DNA of 64,000 nucleotides from Corynebacterium jeikeium (GCF_000738265.1 NZ_JFCQ01000029.1:310001-374000); one strand, 5' to 3'; counted from the first letter of the stretch, positions 8,225-18,940 are shown. Numbers and translations are program-made. Notes: generated by a model not told the origin, from the sequence alone.

Positions 8225-9145
8225 ATGCTAAGTAATAAGTCGTTAACCCCCGTCCGGGGCTTTATGTTTCAAGGGATCCGCGAACTGCGCGTATCCCGCG
8301 GTAAGACGGCGCTTATTATCACCACCGTCCTTCTGATCACCGCGATGGTCACCCTCCTAAGCTCCCTGTCTGCAGGTCTGAGCTTCCAGTCCGCCTCCGC
8401 GTTGCAGCACAAGGTCGGAAGCGACCGTCAACTCGTGCTCAACGATGCCGGCGGCACTGTGAACCTAAGTACGGGTTCTCTTAGTGACGCCCAAGCCAGC
8501 GCCGTTGAGAGCCGTGGCGGAGAGGTCGTCACGATGGCCCGCTCGAAGGATACGGAAGGTCAGCCGTTCATTGCGATGTCCTACGAGGGCGAGAAGCCCA
8601 GCGAGGACCTCTACCTAGAGCATCAGCCCATCCACTGGATGAGTACCGATGAGGTAAAGGACCTGCCCGGCGCCTCCGCCTTCGGCGTAGTTGCCGGCGA
8701 CGCAGAACCAATCAACGGGGCGATCATGCTGAAGGGCAAGGAGGCCTTAAACGCTAGCGCCTCCTACAAGGGCGAACAGTCGTCGCTGAACCTCATGATC
8801 GTGCTGCTTTACGTCATCTCCGCCCTGGTTCTAGGTGCCTTCTTCACCGTGTGGACGATGCAGCGCTTACGAGGCGTGGCCATCACGGTCGCGCTGGGCG
8901 GCACGCGCTCCAACATCTTGACCGACGCGGTCGGCCAGGCGCTGGTTGTCCTGATCGTGGGCATCGCGGCGGGCACCCTGATGACCGTCGGCGTCGGTGG
9001 GTTCCTGGATGGAATCCCCATGGAGGTCACTGCCAACACCACCCTCGTCCCCGCCGGCATGCTGCTGGCCGCAGGCCTCCTCGGCGCTGGCCTGTCCATC
9101 ATCCCCGTTATGAAGGTCAATCCGCGAAAGGCAATGAACTCATGA
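8225..9145 (+). CDS. hrtB: Haem exporter permease HrtB (FtsX/MacB type)
   Basis: A 306-residue permease of the HrtBA haem-detoxification ABC exporter. It has one transmembrane helix near residue 30 (KTALIITTVLLITAMVTLLS), an extracellular domain of about 130 residues, and three C-terminal helices (about 188-215, 232-255 and 270-295). This is the FtsX layout. The N-terminal MFQGIRELRVSRGK is the usual cytoplasmic entry helix. ATG 8225 has AGGAG 2 bases ahead, and ATG 8264 is an alternative start. It overlaps hrtA by the ATGA coupling at 9142-9145. Expression is probably controlled by ChrA through the inverted repeat at 8157-8183. Confidence 0.88.
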   Translation: MLSNKSLTPVRGFMFQGIRELRVSRGKTALIITTVLLITAMVTLLSSLSAGLSFQSASALQHKVGSDRQLVLNDAGGTVNLSTGSLSDAQASAVESRGGEVVTMARSKDTEGQPFIAMSYEGEKPSEDLYLEHQPIHWMSTDEVKDLPGASAFGVVAGDAEPINGAIMLKGKEALNASASYKGEQSSLNLMIVLLYVISALVLGAFFTVWTMQRLRGVAITVALGGTRSNILTDAVGQALVVLIVGIAAGTLMTVGVGGFLDGIPMEVTANTTLVPAGMLLAAGLLGAGLSIIPVMKVNPRKAMNS

Positions 9146-9864
9146 ACTTCCCCGCACTCGAAGTCAAGAACATCTCCCTGGAGATCACCGACGGAACCAC
9201 CAAGCGCAACCTGCTGAGCGACGTCAGCTTCAACGTGGATCCCGGCGAAGTCGTCGGCATCACCGGCCCCTCCGGCTCCGGTAAGTCCACCCTGCTGTCC
9301 ATCATCGGCTGCCTGGAAACCGCCACCAGCGGGTCGGCCACCCTGCACAGCGAGGAGACACTGGAGCTCGGTACTGTGTCGGGTCGCCAGGCCGCCGAGA
9401 TCCGCCGCCGCCACCTGGGCATTGTGTTTCAGCAGCCGAACCTCCTGCCCGCACTGAACGCCAAGGAACAGCTAATGGTGATGAGCCGCCTGGATAAGCC
9501 ATTCGGTATCAGCGGAAAAGTGTGGCGTCAGCAAGAAGAGAAAGCCGAGCACATGCTCAAGGAAGTGGGCCTGGAAGGGCGAGAGAACGCGAAGGTCTCC
9601 GAGCTTTCCGGTGGCCAGCAGGCACGCGTTAACTTGGCGCGCGCAATGATGAACGACCCGGCGCTACTGCTGGTCGACGAGCCGACCGCGGCGCTGGATA
9701 CCACCAACGCGCAGCACGTCACGGAGCTGATCGTGGATCTGGCACGCGAGCGCAACACCCCCGTGCTGTACGTGTCCCACGACCAGGAGCAGCTGGCCAC
9801 GCTGGATCGCCGCATCGAGCTGGTGGACGGCAAGGCCAGCGAGGCAGCGCCCGTGACTACTTAG
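9142..9864 (+). CDS. hrtA: Haem exporter ATPase HrtA
   Basis: A 240-residue ABC ATPase energising HrtB. Walker [10 protein letters not shown] lies at 42-50. The Q-loop is in IVFQQPNLL, the signature is [15 protein letters not shown], Walker B is [12 protein letters not shown], and the H-loop is YVSHD. The MacB/LolD-like size fits HrtA. The start ATG overlaps the hrtB stop, indicating translational coupling. Its last 8 bases overlap the 3' end of the convergent ispG. Together with ChrSA it protects the cell from excess haem, which suggests an organism meeting host haem. Confidence 0.9.
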   Translation: MNFPALEVKNISLEITDGTTKRNLLSDVSFNVDPGEVVGITGPSGSGKSTLLSIIGCLETATSGSATLHSEETLELGTVSGRQAAEIRRRHLGIVFQQPNLLPALNAKEQLMVMSRLDKPFGISGKVWRQQEEKAEHMLKEVGLEGRENAKVSELSGGQQARVNLARAMMNDPALLLVDEPTAALDTTNAQHVTELIVDLARERNTPVLYVSHDQEQLATLDRRIELVDGKASEAAPVTT

Positions 9865-11017
9865 TCACGCGAACGTCGGCCTTCTGGCCCTCGACGGCCT
9901 CCAGGCCTTCTTCCTCGGCGATGCGCATGGCCTCTTCGATGAGGGTCTCCACGATCTGATCCTCGGGCACGGTCTTTATGACCTCGCCCTTCACAAAGAT
10001 CTGCCCCTTGCCGTTACCGGAGGCCACGCCCAGGTCGGCATCGCGGGCCTCGCCCGGGCCATTCACCACGCAGCCCATGACGGCCACGCGCAGTGGGAAC
10101 TCCATGCCTTCCAGGCCAGCGGTGACCTCGTCGGCCAGCTTGTACACATCCACCTGCGCGCGACCGCACGAGGGGCAAGACACGATCTCGAGCTTGCGGG
10201 GGCGCAGGTTCAGCGACTGCAGGATTTGGTCGCCGACCTTGATCTCTTCGACTGGATCGGCGGACAGGGACACGCGGATCGTGTCGCCGATGCCCTCGGC
10301 CAGCAGCGCGCCGAAGGCGACGGAGGACTTGATGGTGCCCTGGAAGGCCGGGCCGGCCTCCGTCACGCCGAGGTGCAGCGGGTAGTCAGACTGCGCGGCC
10401 AGCTGGCGGTAGGCCTCCACCATCACGACCGGGTCGTTGTGCTTCACAGAGATGGCGATGTCGCCGAAGCCGTGCTCCTCGAACAGGCTGGCCTCCCACA
10501 TCGCGGACTCGACCAGCGCTTCGGGCGTGGCCTTGCCGTACTTCTCCATGATGCGCTTATCCAGCGAACCGGCATTGACGCCAATACGGATCGGAATGCC
10601 TGCATCCCCGGCAGCCTTAGCTACCTCCTTGACCCGGCCGTCGAACTCCTTGATGTTGCCAGGGTTCACGCGCACGGCCGCGCAGCCCGCGTCGATGGCG
10701 CTGAAGATGTACTTCGGCTGGAAGTGAATGTCCGCGATGACCGGGATCGGTGACTTGGCGGCGATGGCGGGCAGCGCCTCGGCATCCACCGTCTTCGGGC
10801 ACGCCACGCGGACGATATCGCAGCCGGAGGCGGTCAGCTGAGCGATCTGCTGCAACGTCGCGTTAACGTCGTGCGTCTTCGTCGTGGTCATCGACTGCAC
10901 CGAGATCGGGTGATCACTGCCCACCCCTACCCCGCCGACCATCAGCTGGCGGGTCTTACGGCGCGGAGCCAGGACCGGGGGCGGACCGTCGGGGATACCC
11001 AGGGAAATACCAGACAT
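9857..11017 (-). CDS. ispG: 4-hydroxy-3-methylbut-2-en-1-yl diphosphate synthase (IspG/GcpE)
   Basis: Penultimate enzyme of the MEP isoprenoid pathway, converting MEcPP to HMBPP with a [4Fe-4S] cluster. At 386 residues it is nearly identical over long stretches to corynebacterial IspG, for example [20 protein letters not shown]. The cluster cysteines are in [11 protein letters not shown] and [12 protein letters not shown], and the Glu of the latter also belongs to the cluster site. ATG 11017 is chosen because homologues start MSxxIxLGIPxxPxPxLAPRRK, and the longer upstream frame is unconserved. It lies downstream of dxr and rip1 on the same strand, so two MEP genes share the locus. Confidence 0.96.
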   Translation of the reverse strand: MSGISLGIPDGPPPVLAPRRKTRQLMVGGVGVGSDHPISVQSMTTTKTHDVNATLQQIAQLTASGCDIVRVACPKTVDAEALPAIAAKSPIPVIADIHFQPKYIFSAIDAGCAAVRVNPGNIKEFDGRVKEVAKAAGDAGIPIRIGVNAGSLDKRIMEKYGKATPEALVESAMWEASLFEEHGFGDIAISVKHNDPVVMVEAYRQLAAQSDYPLHLGVTEAGPAFQGTIKSSVAFGALLAEGIGDTIRVSLSADPVEEIKVGDQILQSLNLRPRKLEIVSCPSCGRAQVDVYKLADEVTAGLEGMEFPLRVAVMGCVVNGPGEARDADLGVASGNGKGQIFVKGEVIKTVPEDQIVETLIEEAMRIAEEEGLEAVEGQKADVRVTK

Positions 11018-11100
11018 GTACGAAGACAAACCTTTCAGTTGTGAATGCCGTTGAACCTTCAACAATTCTACGCGTCGTTGCAGGCGCGCAGATGTGGGCG

Positions 11101-12345
11101 TCAGAAAATACGTATCGGATTAACTACATCAGCGACGATGACGATAATGCCGAACACCAACAACACTGCCGTGGCCGCGTAGGTCAGAGGCATCAGCTTG
11201 GTGTAATCGGCGGGGCCACCCGGCTGCTTACCGCGCAGGCGGCGGAAGAAGTCGCGGATCTTCTCGTAGATCACCACGGCGATGTGGCCGCCGTCCAGCG
11301 GTGGCAGTGGCACCAGGTTGAAGGCGGCGAGGAAGAGGTTCAGGCTCGCCAGGGTCATGAGGAAGCTCATCCACTGCTGGTACTGCACCAGCTCGCCGCC
11401 GACGCGGGAGGCGCCGACCACGCTCATCGGGGAATCGTCGGCGCGGTGGCCACCGAAGATGGACGCGACCACACCCGGCACGCGCTGTGGCAGCTCGATG
11501 AGGCCATGGAACGTGTCATTGACCATTCCCCCGGTGAAGGACAGCGTGCCGCCCACCGCGCTAGCCGGGTTGTATTGGTTGATGACGAACTTCGGCCGCT
11601 TTGCGCTGATGCCGACAGCGCCGGAGGTCATGGTGTTGCCGGCGGAGTTCAGGCGCTCAACCAGCTCGATCTGCAGGTCGAGGTTCTGGTGCTTACCTTC
11701 GCGATCTACAACGGCGGGCACCGTAATGCGGTCGCCGACCTTCTTGCCGTTGTCGGCCGCGTGCTTCGCCTCGTCGGCGATGGCCTTGGTGAAGGCCCGG
11801 AAGTCCTTTGTTTCTTCGCCGTTGACGGATAGGAAGGTGTCGCCGGTCTGGACGCCGGACTCCGCCGCCGGGCCGTCGCCCGAGCACTTGGCGAGCGTGC
11901 CGTCCGAATTTTGCTTCGCCGGTGCGCACTGGGTGGATTCGACGGTGGGAGTGAACACCACGCTGCGGTCCGGCAATCCCCAGGCCAAGGCCACGCCGTA
12001 GAGGATGCCCAGGGCCAGGACGATGTTCATGATGATGCCGCCAAGCATGACGAAGATGCGCCGGTGCGCCGGCTTGTCGTACATGGCGTATGGGCGCTCC
12101 TCGTCGGTCATCTCGTCCAGCTTCGTCATGCCGGCGATGTCGCAGAAACCACCCAGGGGGACACCCTTCAGGCCGTATTCGGTGTGCCCCTTGCGGAAGC
12201 TAAAGATCGTCGGTCCGAAGCCGATGAAGTAGCGCCGCACGCGCATACCCGACATGCGGGCTGCGATGAGGTGCCCGGCCTCGTGCAGGGCAATAGAGAC
12301 GGCGATGCCTAGGGCGAAAAGAACTACCCCTAGTCCGAAAGCCAC
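11101..12345 (-). CDS. rip1: Site-2 intramembrane metalloprotease Rip1/RseP (M50B)
   Basis: A 414-residue intramembrane zinc protease. HEAGH at residues 21-25 sits in the first transmembrane helix. A PDZ domain is near residues 125-215 ([18 protein letters not shown]), and the third zinc ligand motif [13 protein letters not shown] is near 345-360. Further helices lie at about 95-115 and 385-410. In actinobacteria Rip1 cleaves anti-sigma factors and PBP-type substrates during envelope stress. The start overlaps the 3' end of dxr by 16 bp, which suggests coupling, and ispG follows. The dxr-rip1-ispG order is the standard actinobacterial arrangement. Confidence 0.94.
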   Translation of the reverse strand: MAFGLGVVLFALGIAVSIALHEAGHLIAARMSGMRVRRYFIGFGPTIFSFRKGHTEYGLKGVPLGGFCDIAGMTKLDEMTDEERPYAMYDKPAHRRIFVMLGGIIMNIVLALGILYGVALAWGLPDRSVVFTPTVESTQCAPAKQNSDGTLAKCSGDGPAAESGVQTGDTFLSVNGEETKDFRAFTKAIADEAKHAADNGKKVGDRITVPAVVDREGKHQNLDLQIELVERLNSAGNTMTSGAVGISAKRPKFVINQYNPASAVGGTLSFTGGMVNDTFHGLIELPQRVPGVVASIFGGHRADDSPMSVVGASRVGGELVQYQQWMSFLMTLASLNLFLAAFNLVPLPPLDGGHIAVVIYEKIRDFFRRLRGKQPGGPADYTKLMPLTYAATAVLLVFGIIVIVADVVNPIRIF

Positions 12346-13514
12346 GTGGCCATCCTTTCATGCGCCTTGGCGCGGGCTTCGCGCTCCGCTGCCAGCACAT
12401 CTTCCAGGTCGTTGGGTTCGGCGGACAGGTGTTGGCAAGCCTCCATGGTGGCCGCCACAGTATCCACAATGCGGGGGAAGCTCAGCCTGCCGTTCAGGAA
12501 CTCGACGGCCGCTTCCTCGTTCGCTGCATTATAGACCGCGGGCATCGTTCCGCCGGCAGTGACGGCCTGGCGTGCCAGCGTGACGGCCGGGAAGACGTCG
12601 TCGTCCAGCGGCTCGAAATGCCAATCCGCGGCCGAGGAGAAGTCCAGCTTCGGCTGGGCATCGGCAATGCGATCTGGCCAGCCAAGGGCCAGGGAGATCG
12701 GCAGCTTCATCGACGGCGGGGAGGCCTGGGCGATCGTCGCCCCGTCGATAAAGGTGACCATGGAGTGGACGATGGACTGCGGATGGACGGTCACGTCGAT
12801 TTTCTCGGCGGGAATGCCGAACAGCAGGCTGGCCTCGATCAGCTCCAGCCCCTTGTTGACCATCGTCGCGGAGTTCAGCGTGTTCATCTGGCCCATCGAC
12901 CAGGTCGGGTGGTTGGCGGCCTGCAGCGGGGTGACATCCTCCAGCTGCGCGCGGGTGTAGCCGCGGAAGGGGCCACCGGAGGCGGTCAGCACCAGCGAGT
13001 CGACCTCATCCACCCGCCCGGAGCGCAGGCACTGAGCCATCGCGGAGTGCTCCGAGTCCACGGGAATCAGCTGCCCTTCCGCCGCGGCCTCGAGCACCAG
13101 CTGCCCACCGGCCACGAGGGATTCCTTGTTCGCCAGTGCCAGCTTCGCCTTCGTTCCTAAGGCGGCCAGGGTGGCGTCCAGGCCCAACGACCCCACCAGG
13201 GCGTTGAGGATCACGTCGTTCTCGGTGAGCCCCGGCCCGAGCGCCTCAACCAACTCGCGGGCGGAATCCTTGCCGCGGATGCAACGTCCCCCGCCGATCT
13301 CCCCGTCCAGCCACTCAGCTGCCCGCTCGGAGGCCACCGCCACGTGGCTGAGCTCCAATCCGAACTGGCGCACCTGATCCGCCAGCAGCTCCGGCTTCGA
13401 TCCGTGCGCGGAAATCCCGACGAGCTCGAAACGCTCCGGGTTATCCGCCATCACCTCCAAAGCTTGGGTGCCTATGGAGCCGGTACTGCCTAGAACTACT
13501 ACACGCGTTTTCAC
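12330..13514 (-). CDS. dxr: 1-deoxy-D-xylulose 5-phosphate reductoisomerase
   Basis: Second step of the MEP pathway, converting DXP to MEP with NADPH. The protein has 394 residues. The NADPH loop [17 protein letters not shown] is at the N terminus. Metal and substrate residues are in [13 protein letters not shown], and [15 protein letters not shown] and [13 protein letters not shown] are family signatures. The start is taken as GTG 13514, because the Rossmann strand begins three codons later and the upstream frame extension has no family similarity. It heads the dxr-rip1-ispG cluster. Its upstream region (13515-13667) is shared with the divergent DUF2631 gene and contains a T-tract/GACGCCC site. 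Confidence 0.95.
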   Translation of the reverse strand: MKTRVVVLGSTGSIGTQALEVMADNPERFELVGISAHGSKPELLADQVRQFGLELSHVAVASERAAEWLDGEIGGGRCIRGKDSARELVEALGPGLTENDVILNALVGSLGLDATLAALGTKAKLALANKESLVAGGQLVLEAAAEGQLIPVDSEHSAMAQCLRSGRVDEVDSLVLTASGGPFRGYTRAQLEDVTPLQAANHPTWSMGQMNTLNSATMVNKGLELIEASLLFGIPAEKIDVTVHPQSIVHSMVTFIDGATIAQASPPSMKLPISLALGWPDRIADAQPKLDFSSAADWHFEPLDDDVFPAVTLARQAVTAGGTMPAVYNAANEEAAVEFLNGRLSFPRIVDTVAATMEACQHLSAEPNDLEDVLAAEREARAKAHERMATWLSD

Positions 13515-13667
13515 GCGGCCTATTCTATTTCTTTTCTTTGGGACGCCCGCACATCCCCACCCAAAGTAGGTATTTTCCTGCCATTCCCCGCGCGCGGATA
13601 GGGACAATTGGGGTCGGGTGTGTCAAAATACGAGAGATAGAATTCTTTTGACATTCAGGAGGAAACG

Positions 13668-14069
13668 GTGGCGCACCACTCTAAGGAAGCTGAAGTTTAC
13701 AACGGCGTATCCACCGCGGACGTACCGTCTGCGGCTTGGGGCTGGAGCGAGCTTCCGCGTCGCGGAATCATTACTGCCGGTGTGATCGGCGGCCTGTTCT
13801 TGCTGGGCATGCTGTTCGGCAACCACAAGGGCAATGTTGAGAACATCTGGCTGATCGTCCTGGCCGTCGTGGTATTCGTCGGCCTGGGCCTGTGGCTGGC
13901 TACCCCGAAGTTCAAGCAGCGCAAGACCGTCACCGCGCGCAACAAGCCGGAAGGCCACGTCGAGCCGGTATGGTCCGCTGACCAGCTGAACCTGACCGGT
14001 GCATACTCCAACCTGAGCGACGACGAACTGCGCGCTCAGAACATCGACCCGACGACGGTCGCGCGCTAG
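13668..14069 (+). CDS. DUF2631 small membrane protein
   Basis: A 133-residue protein with two transmembrane helices (about residues 34-50 and 62-82), a cytoplasmic-looking basic C terminus and a short N-terminal segment. It matches the actinobacterial DUF2631 family, commonly found beside dxr and rip1. The GTG start at 13668 is well supported by AGGAGGAAAC just ahead. It is divergent from dxr. Function unknown, but its conserved location suggests a link to envelope or isoprenoid metabolism. Confidence 0.8.
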   Translation: MAHHSKEAEVYNGVSTADVPSAAWGWSELPRRGIITAGVIGGLFLLGMLFGNHKGNVENIWLIVLAVVVFVGLGLWLATPKFKQRKTVTARNKPEGHVEPVWSADQLNLTGAYSNLSDDELRAQNIDPTTVAR

Positions 14070-14074
14070 TCTTC

Positions 14075-15187
14075 CTAGCGCTCTTCCGCCGCTAGCTGGC
14101 CACAGGCCGCAGCAATTTCCTGGCCCTTCGTATCGCGCACGGTGCACGGCACGCCCTGGGCCTCCACGCGGCGGACGAACTCATCCTGGCGTTCCTTCGG
14201 GGACGCATCCCACTTGGAGCCCGGAGTCGGGTTCAGTGGAATCACATTAACGTGCACCTTCGAGCCCAGCGCTCCGCGCAGCTTCTTGCCCAAGAGGTCG
14301 GCACGCCAATCCTGATCGTTCATATCTCGGATCAGGGCGTATTCAATGGATACGCGGCGCCCGGAAGTATCCGCGTAGTAGCGCGCGGCATCCAGCACTT
14401 CCTCCACCGACCAGCGGTTGTTCACCGGAACTAGCTCATCGCGCAGTTCGTCATCGGGGGTGTGCAGGGAGACCGCGAGGCGCACCTTCATATCCTCGTC
14501 CGCCAGTTTGCGGATCGCCGGAGCCAGCCCCACCGTGGAGACGGTGATGTTGCGCTGAGAAATGCCGAATCCATCCGGCGCGGGGGCCGACACCTTACGG
14601 ATGGTCTCCACCACTCGCTTGTAGTTCGCCAGCGGCTCGCCCATGCCCATGAACACGATGTTGGACAGACGCCCCTCTTCCCCATCGACTTCTCCGTCGC
14701 GCATAGCCACGGCGGCGGCACGGGCTTGCTCCACCATCTCGCCGACGGAGAGGTTACGGTCCAGTCCTCCCTGACCGGTAGCGCAGAACGGGCAGGCCAT
14801 TCCGCAGCCAGCCTGGGAGGAAATGCACAGCGTCGCGCGCCCCGGGTAGCGCATCAGCACGCTCTCCAGCATCGTGCCGTCGTGCAGCTGCCAGAGCGTC
14901 TTGCGCGTTTCGCCGTCGTCGGCCTCCATGTTGCGCAGCGGGCGCATCAGTTCGGGGAACAGCGCCTCCTTCACCGCCGCTCGCTTCGCCTCTGGCAGGT
15001 CCGTCATCTCCATCGGGTCGCCCTGCAGGCGCCCGTAGTATTGACGCCGAATCTGGTCGGCCCGGAACTTCGGCAAACCGAGCTCCTGGACCTTCTGCTG
15101 CAGAGTTTCCTGATCTAGATCCGCCATGTGTGCAGGCGGCATGCCCCTTTTAGGCGCGGCGAACTGAAGTTTCACTGGTGTAGCCAT
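14075..15187 (-). CDS. rlmN: Dual-specificity 23S rRNA/tRNA adenine C2-methyltransferase RlmN
   Basis: A radical SAM enzyme that methylates A2503 of 23S rRNA and A37 of some tRNAs. At 370 residues it carries the CxxxCxxC cluster motif in [18 protein letters not shown]. The resolving and methyl-carrying cysteines are in CTVRDTKG near the C terminus. GEPLANY and [18 protein letters not shown] are family hallmarks. ATG 15187 is chosen because [18 protein letters not shown] matches the usual actinobacterial N terminus, while the long upstream extension does not. It ends 5 bp from the convergent DUF2631 gene and is divergent from the LapA-domain gene. Confidence 0.95.
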   Translation of the reverse strand: MATPVKLQFAAPKRGMPPAHMADLDQETLQQKVQELGLPKFRADQIRRQYYGRLQGDPMEMTDLPEAKRAAVKEALFPELMRPLRNMEADDGETRKTLWQLHDGTMLESVLMRYPGRATLCISSQAGCGMACPFCATGQGGLDRNLSVGEMVEQARAAAVAMRDGEVDGEEGRLSNIVFMGMGEPLANYKRVVETIRKVSAPAPDGFGISQRNITVSTVGLAPAIRKLADEDMKVRLAVSLHTPDDELRDELVPVNNRWSVEEVLDAARYYADTSGRRVSIEYALIRDMNDQDWRADLLGKKLRGALGSKVHVNVIPLNPTPGSKWDASPKERQDEFVRRVEAQGVPCTVRDTKGQEIAAACGQLAAEER

Positions 15188-15264
15188 AATGCGCCCATTA
15201 TTGCACGTACCGGGGGTAACCCTCACATTGCCAAAATCTGAAGTGCGCCCGGATATGCCGTTGA

Positions 15265-15648
15265 ATGGGAGGTATGAACGACAATATGAACCGCCCACCC
15301 ATGCCAGAGAACAACGCTCAGCCCGTTGGCAACGAGCCAGTGCAGGGACCGCCGGCTGGGGTGGAGCCGGTGGCGTCAACACCAAAGAACCCCGAAGAGC
15401 ACCGCGAAGTACAGAAGTCGCTGGCAGGCACGACGTGGGTCGGCCTGATTGTGGGTGTGCTGCTGCTGATCCTGCTGCTGGTGTTCATCCTGCAGAATCA
15501 GGAGTCCGTGGAGCTGCAGCTGCTGGGCTGGACGATGACCTTCCCGATCGGCGTGGGCATGCTGATTGCCGCGATCGTCGGCGCGCTAATTATGGCGCTG
15601 GTCGGTGGCGTGCGCATCATCCAGCTGCGCAAGCAGGTCACCCGCTAG
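15265..15648 (+). CDS. LapA-domain (DUF1049) membrane protein
   Basis: A 127-residue protein. A proline- and asparagine-rich N-terminal tail of about 55 residues precedes two close transmembrane helices (about 57-75 and 88-112). They carry the LapA-type pattern [16 protein letters not shown] and end in [11 protein letters not shown]. In proteobacteria LapA acts in lipopolysaccharide assembly, but actinobacteria have no LPS, so the role here is unknown. The start is uncertain: ATG 15265 gives the longest form, while ATG 15274 and ATG 15286 are alternatives and GGGAGG lies at 15267-15272. It converges on cdsA with a 4-bp gap. Confidence 0.75.
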   Translation: MGGMNDNMNRPPMPENNAQPVGNEPVQGPPAGVEPVASTPKNPEEHREVQKSLAGTTWVGLIVGVLLLILLLVFILQNQESVELQLLGWTMTFPIGVGMLIAAIVGALIMALVGGVRIIQLRKQVTR

Positions 15649-15652
15649 GGGG

Positions 15653-16441
15653 CTACACGCCGCTCAGCATATTCAGCACCACCCAGGTGATCATCGCCGA
15701 CGGCAACATGCCGTCCAGGCGATCCATCAAACCGCCGTGGCCCGGCAGCATGCCTGACATGTCCTTGATGCCTAGGTCGCGCTTGAACTGCGACTCCACA
15801 AGATCGCCGAGGGTAGCGCAGCAAGCCAGCCCCGGACCCAACAGTAGCCCCACCCAGAACGGGCCGGAGAGCAGCAGAGTCACACACGCCACGCCGATGG
15901 CGGTGGACAAAACCAGCGAGCCGACAAAGCCTTCCCAGGACTTCTTCGGGCTCACCGCGGGAGCCATCGAGTGCGAGCCGAAGAGCACGCCCGCGATATA
16001 ACCACCGACGTCGGAACCGACGACGCACAGCATAAAAGTGACGATAAAGGCCCAGCCGTCAATGTGATCGCGTTGCATGCGCGACAGCATGGCGGCGAAA
16101 CTACCGAACAGGGGTATCCACGTCAGCAGGAAAATGCCGACCGCCGTGTCGCGCAGATAGTTATGCGGCGGCGAAGAACGGCCGTGGTGAAACAGGCGCG
16201 TGACCATCACCAGCAGAACACTGATGACGAACCCTCCCAGCGCGCCCGTCGGCCCGAATGGCCACGACAGCCACACGATCACCTGAGATCCCAGGATCAG
16301 GACCGGCAGGTTCAGTACGTATCCGGCCTCGTACAGTCGGCGCCACACTTCGTACACTGCCAGGGACAGAGCCAGGGCGACCAGCGGATACCAGGCGAAG
16401 GGCGTGAACAGCCCCCCGATTGCGATGGCGCCCAAGAACAC
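15653..16441 (-). CDS. cdsA: Phosphatidate cytidylyltransferase CdsA
   Basis: Makes CDP-diacylglycerol from phosphatidic acid and CTP, the branch point for PI, PG and cardiolipin. It has about eight transmembrane helices and the complete CDS signature near the C terminus (ESQFKRDLGIKD, then GMLPGHGGLMDRLD). The coordinates use the first conventional start, GTG 16441. However, 22 in-frame codons upstream encode a family-like N terminus (RPKNSAGRDLKQAIAVGV) with no ATG, GTG or TTG. Translation probably begins near ATC 16505-16507 after AAAGG, just behind the frr stop. Gene order pyrH-frr-cdsA is typical. Confidence 0.93.
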   Translation of the reverse strand: MFLGAIAIGGLFTPFAWYPLVALALSLAVYEVWRRLYEAGYVLNLPVLILGSQVIVWLSWPFGPTGALGGFVISVLLVMVTRLFHHGRSSPPHNYLRDTAVGIFLLTWIPLFGSFAAMLSRMQRDHIDGWAFIVTFMLCVVGSDVGGYIAGVLFGSHSMAPAVSPKKSWEGFVGSLVLSTAIGVACVTLLLSGPFWVGLLLGPGLACCATLGDLVESQFKRDLGIKDMSGMLPGHGGLMDRLDGMLPSAMITWVVLNMLSGV

Positions 16442-16543
16442 GCCGACCGCGATTGCCTGCTTTAGGTCGCGGCCGGCGCTGTTCTTGGGCTTCGGGCGAG
16501 CAACGATGAGTACAGAACCTTTCTTGCGCCGAGGAGGTCCTCT

Positions 16544-17101
16544 TTAGACCTCGAGCAGTTCCTTCTCCTTGGCCTCCACCAGGGCGTCGACCTGCTCGAC
16601 GTAGTTGTGGGTGATCTTCTCCAGATCCTTCTCCGCCGCGCGGACTTCGTCCTCGCCGGCCTCGCCGTCCTTCTGGATCTTGCCCAGCTGCTCCATGCCC
16701 TTGCGGCGGATGTTGCGGATGGCGATCTTCGCGTCCTCGCCCTTGGACTTGGCCATCTTGACCATTTCCTTGCGGCGCTCCTCGGTGAGCTGCGGAATGG
16801 TTACGCGCAGCACCTGGCCGTCGTTGGTGGGGTTGACGCCCAAGTCGGAGTTGCGGATAGCGTTCTCAATCTCTCCCATGGTGGACTGCTCGTAGGGCTT
16901 GATCAGCAGCATGCGGGCCTCCGGCACGCTGATGGTGGCCATCTGGGTAATCGGGGTGGGAACCCCGTAGTACTCGGCTACCACGCCGTTGAACATCGAC
17001 GGGTTCGCGCGACCGGTACGAATGGTCGTCAGGTCTTCGCGAGCGTGCTCCACAGAGCTAGTCATGCGCTCTTCGGATTCAAGCAGAATATCGTCAATCA
17101 T
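16544..17101 (-). CDS. frr: Ribosome recycling factor
   Basis: With EF-G and IF3 it splits post-termination ribosomes. The 185-residue length is standard. The N-terminal helix ([20 protein letters not shown]), the [20 protein letters not shown] beta segment, [20 protein letters not shown] and the C-terminal helix ending [15 protein letters not shown] are all RRF hallmarks. It starts at ATG 17101 and lies between pyrH and cdsA on the same strand. The codons immediately after its stop remain open in the cdsA frame, so cdsA translation may depend on re-initiation. Confidence 0.97.
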   Translation of the reverse strand: MIDDILLESEERMTSSVEHAREDLTTIRTGRANPSMFNGVVAEYYGVPTPITQMATISVPEARMLLIKPYEQSTMGEIENAIRNSDLGVNPTNDGQVLRVTIPQLTEERRKEMVKMAKSKGEDAKIAIRNIRRKGMEQLGKIQKDGEAGEDEVRAAEKDLEKITHNYVEQVDALVEAKEKELLEV

Positions 17102-17157
17102 GTTTAAGAATTTACCAGTCTACGGTGGGGAAAGTGTTGAGTGACCCGCTTGTATGG

Positions 17158-17898
17158 CTAGCTGGTGCGGACGTTACTGTCGACCAAGGTGCCGATGCGC
17201 TCGCCGGCGACCGCGCGGGCGATGTTGCCCTCGGTAAGCAGGTTGAACACCAGGATCGGCATCTTGTTGTCCATGCAGAGGGAGAACGCGGTGGCGTCTG
17301 CGACCTTCAAGCCCTTCTCGATGACCTCCCATGGGGTGATCTCGTGGAACAGCTCCGCGTCCGGGTTGGTGCGCGGGTCGTCGCTGTACACGCCGTCGAC
17401 GGCCTTGGCCATCAGCAGGACCTCGCAGCCGATTTCCAGGGCACGCTGGGCGGCCGTGGTGTCGGTGGAGAAGTACGGCATGCCCATGCCTGCACCGAAG
17501 ATAACCACGCGTCCCTTTTCGAGGTGGCGGCGTGCGCGCAGAGGCAAGTAGGGCTCTGCGACCTGGGTCATCTGGATGGCGGTCTGTACGCGGCAGTCCA
17601 CGCCCTCCTGCTCCAGGAAGTCCTGTAGAGCCAGGCAGTTCATCACCGTGCCGAGCATTCCCATGTAGTCGGAGCGGGAGCGCTCCAGGCCGCGCTGCTG
17701 CAGCTCGGCACCGCGGAAGAAGTTACCGCCGCCGATAACCACGGCTACTTCTACGCCGGACTTGGAGACTTCCGCGATCTGCCGTGCGACGTTCTGAACG
17801 ACGTCGGGGTCGATGCCGACCTTTCCTCCGCCGAACATCTCACCCCCCAGCTTCAACATAACGCGCTTGTAGCCTTCGCGGTTTTCGGCTGTACTCAC
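17158..17898 (-). CDS. pyrH: Uridylate kinase
   Basis: Phosphorylates UMP to UDP with ATP and supplies pyrimidine nucleotides. The 246-residue amino-acid-kinase fold carries [17 protein letters not shown], the [11 protein letters not shown] loop, [20 protein letters not shown] and the C-terminal [18 protein letters not shown] 17898 is preferred because AAGGAG lies 9 bases ahead and homologues begin only a few residues before GYKRVMLK. An in-frame ATG at 17943 would add 15 unconserved residues. A strong terminator (17964-18001) separates it from tsf, so pyrH probably has its own promoter or relies on read-through. Confidence 0.96.
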   Translation of the reverse strand: MSTAENREGYKRVMLKLGGEMFGGGKVGIDPDVVQNVARQIAEVSKSGVEVAVVIGGGNFFRGAELQQRGLERSRSDYMGMLGTVMNCLALQDFLEQEGVDCRVQTAIQMTQVAEPYLPLRARRHLEKGRVVIFGAGMGMPYFSTDTTAAQRALEIGCEVLLMAKAVDGVYSDDPRTNPDAELFHEITPWEVIEKGLKVADATAFSLCMDNKMPILVFNLLTEGNIARAVAGERIGTLVDSNVRTS

Positions 17899-17960
17899 CG
17901 GGGTTTGCTCCTTGAGGTAGACGTGTTTGGCACTGGTGGTCATAATACCCCACCCGCACA

Positions 17961-18003
17961 CACAAAAGAGGCCCCGGCACCCATTCGTGTGCCGGAGCCT
18001 CTG
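17961..18003 (-). terminator. Rho-independent terminator after tsf
   Basis: GAGGCCCCGGCAC (17968-17980) pairs with GTGCCGGAGCCTC (17989-18001) over 13 bp with one mismatch and an 8-nt loop. Read on the minus strand it is followed by TTTTGTGTG. It lies 30 bp past the tsf stop and ends the rpsB-tsf unit. An A/T palindrome (CCGAAAA and TTTTCGG, 18004-18019) adjoins it. Confidence 0.85.
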
Positions 18004-18031
18004 CCGAAAAAATTTTCGGAGTGTGCAGACC

Positions 18032-18850
18032 TTAAGCCTGGCCAACCTCGAAGCGCTTGAAGCCCTTCAGGGTCACGCCGGCCTCGTCCATAACCTGCTT
18101 AACAGACTTCTTGGACTCGGTGACGGACGGCTGATCCAGCAGGCAAACGTCCTTGAAGTAGCCCTTCAGGCGACCCTCGATGATGTTCGGCAGAGCCTTC
18201 TCCGGCTTGCCCTCCTCGCGAGCGGTAGCCTCGGCGATCTCGCGCTCCTTGGCAACAGTCTCGGCCGGAACTTCGTCGCTGCTCAGGTACTTAGCCTTCA
18301 GAGCGGCAACCTGCATAGCGGCAGCCTTGGCAGCACCCTCGTCGTCGCCCTCGTAGGAAACCAGAACGCCAACTGCCGGCGGCAGGTCAGCGGAGCGGTG
18401 GTGCTTGTAAACAGCAACCTTGTCGCCCTCGATGGTGGTGGCGCGCTTCAGCTCCAGCTTCTCACCGATCTTTGCGGACAGCTGCTGCAGTGCGTCGACA
18501 GCCTTCTGGCCGTCAACCTCAACTGCCTCGAGCTCTTCGCGGGAGTTTGCCTTGGCCTCGGCAGCTGCTGCAGCTACCTTGTCGGCGAACTCGATGAACT
18601 CGGCGTTCTTTGCCACGAAGTCGGTCTCAGCGTTGACCTCGATCATGGTGTTGCCGGAGATAGCGATCAGGCCCTCGGAAGCGGAGCGCTCTGCGCGCTT
18701 GCCAACGTCCTTTGCACCCTTGATGCGCAGGATCTCGATGGCCTTGTCGAAGTCGCCTGCGGCTTCTTCCAGGGCCTTCTTGCAGTCCATCATGCCGGAG
18801 CCGGTGATCTCGCGGAGCTTCTTAACGTCTGCAGCGGTGTAGTTCGCCAT
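18032..18850 (-). CDS. tsf: Translation elongation factor Ts
   Basis: Nucleotide exchange factor for EF-Tu. The 272-residue protein has the N-terminal UBA-like domain ([20 protein letters not shown], then [20 protein letters not shown]). The core motif [19 protein letters not shown] is followed by the dimerisation region and the C-terminal [17 protein letters not shown]. It begins at ATG 18850 with GGAGGATCGCCCC ahead. It follows rpsB, separated by a 170-bp spacer with a long hairpin (18941-19000), and is followed by a rho-independent terminator. Confidence 0.97.
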   Translation of the reverse strand: MANYTAADVKKLREITGSGMMDCKKALEEAAGDFDKAIEILRIKGAKDVGKRAERSASEGLIAISGNTMIEVNAETDFVAKNAEFIEFADKVAAAAAEAKANSREELEAVEVDGQKAVDALQQLSAKIGEKLELKRATTIEGDKVAVYKHHRSADLPPAVGVLVSYEGDDEGAAKAAAMQVAALKAKYLSSDEVPAETVAKEREIAEATAREEGKPEKALPNIIEGRLKGYFKDVCLLDQPSVTESKKSVKQVMDEAGVTLKGFKRFEVGQA

Positions 18851-18940
18851 GTGGGGCGATCCTCCTTCTGGTGGAAGTACTAATGGTGGCTGAAATTACA
18901 GTTTCTAAACTCAGTCCTGTTTTCCAGCCTAGGTTACAAG

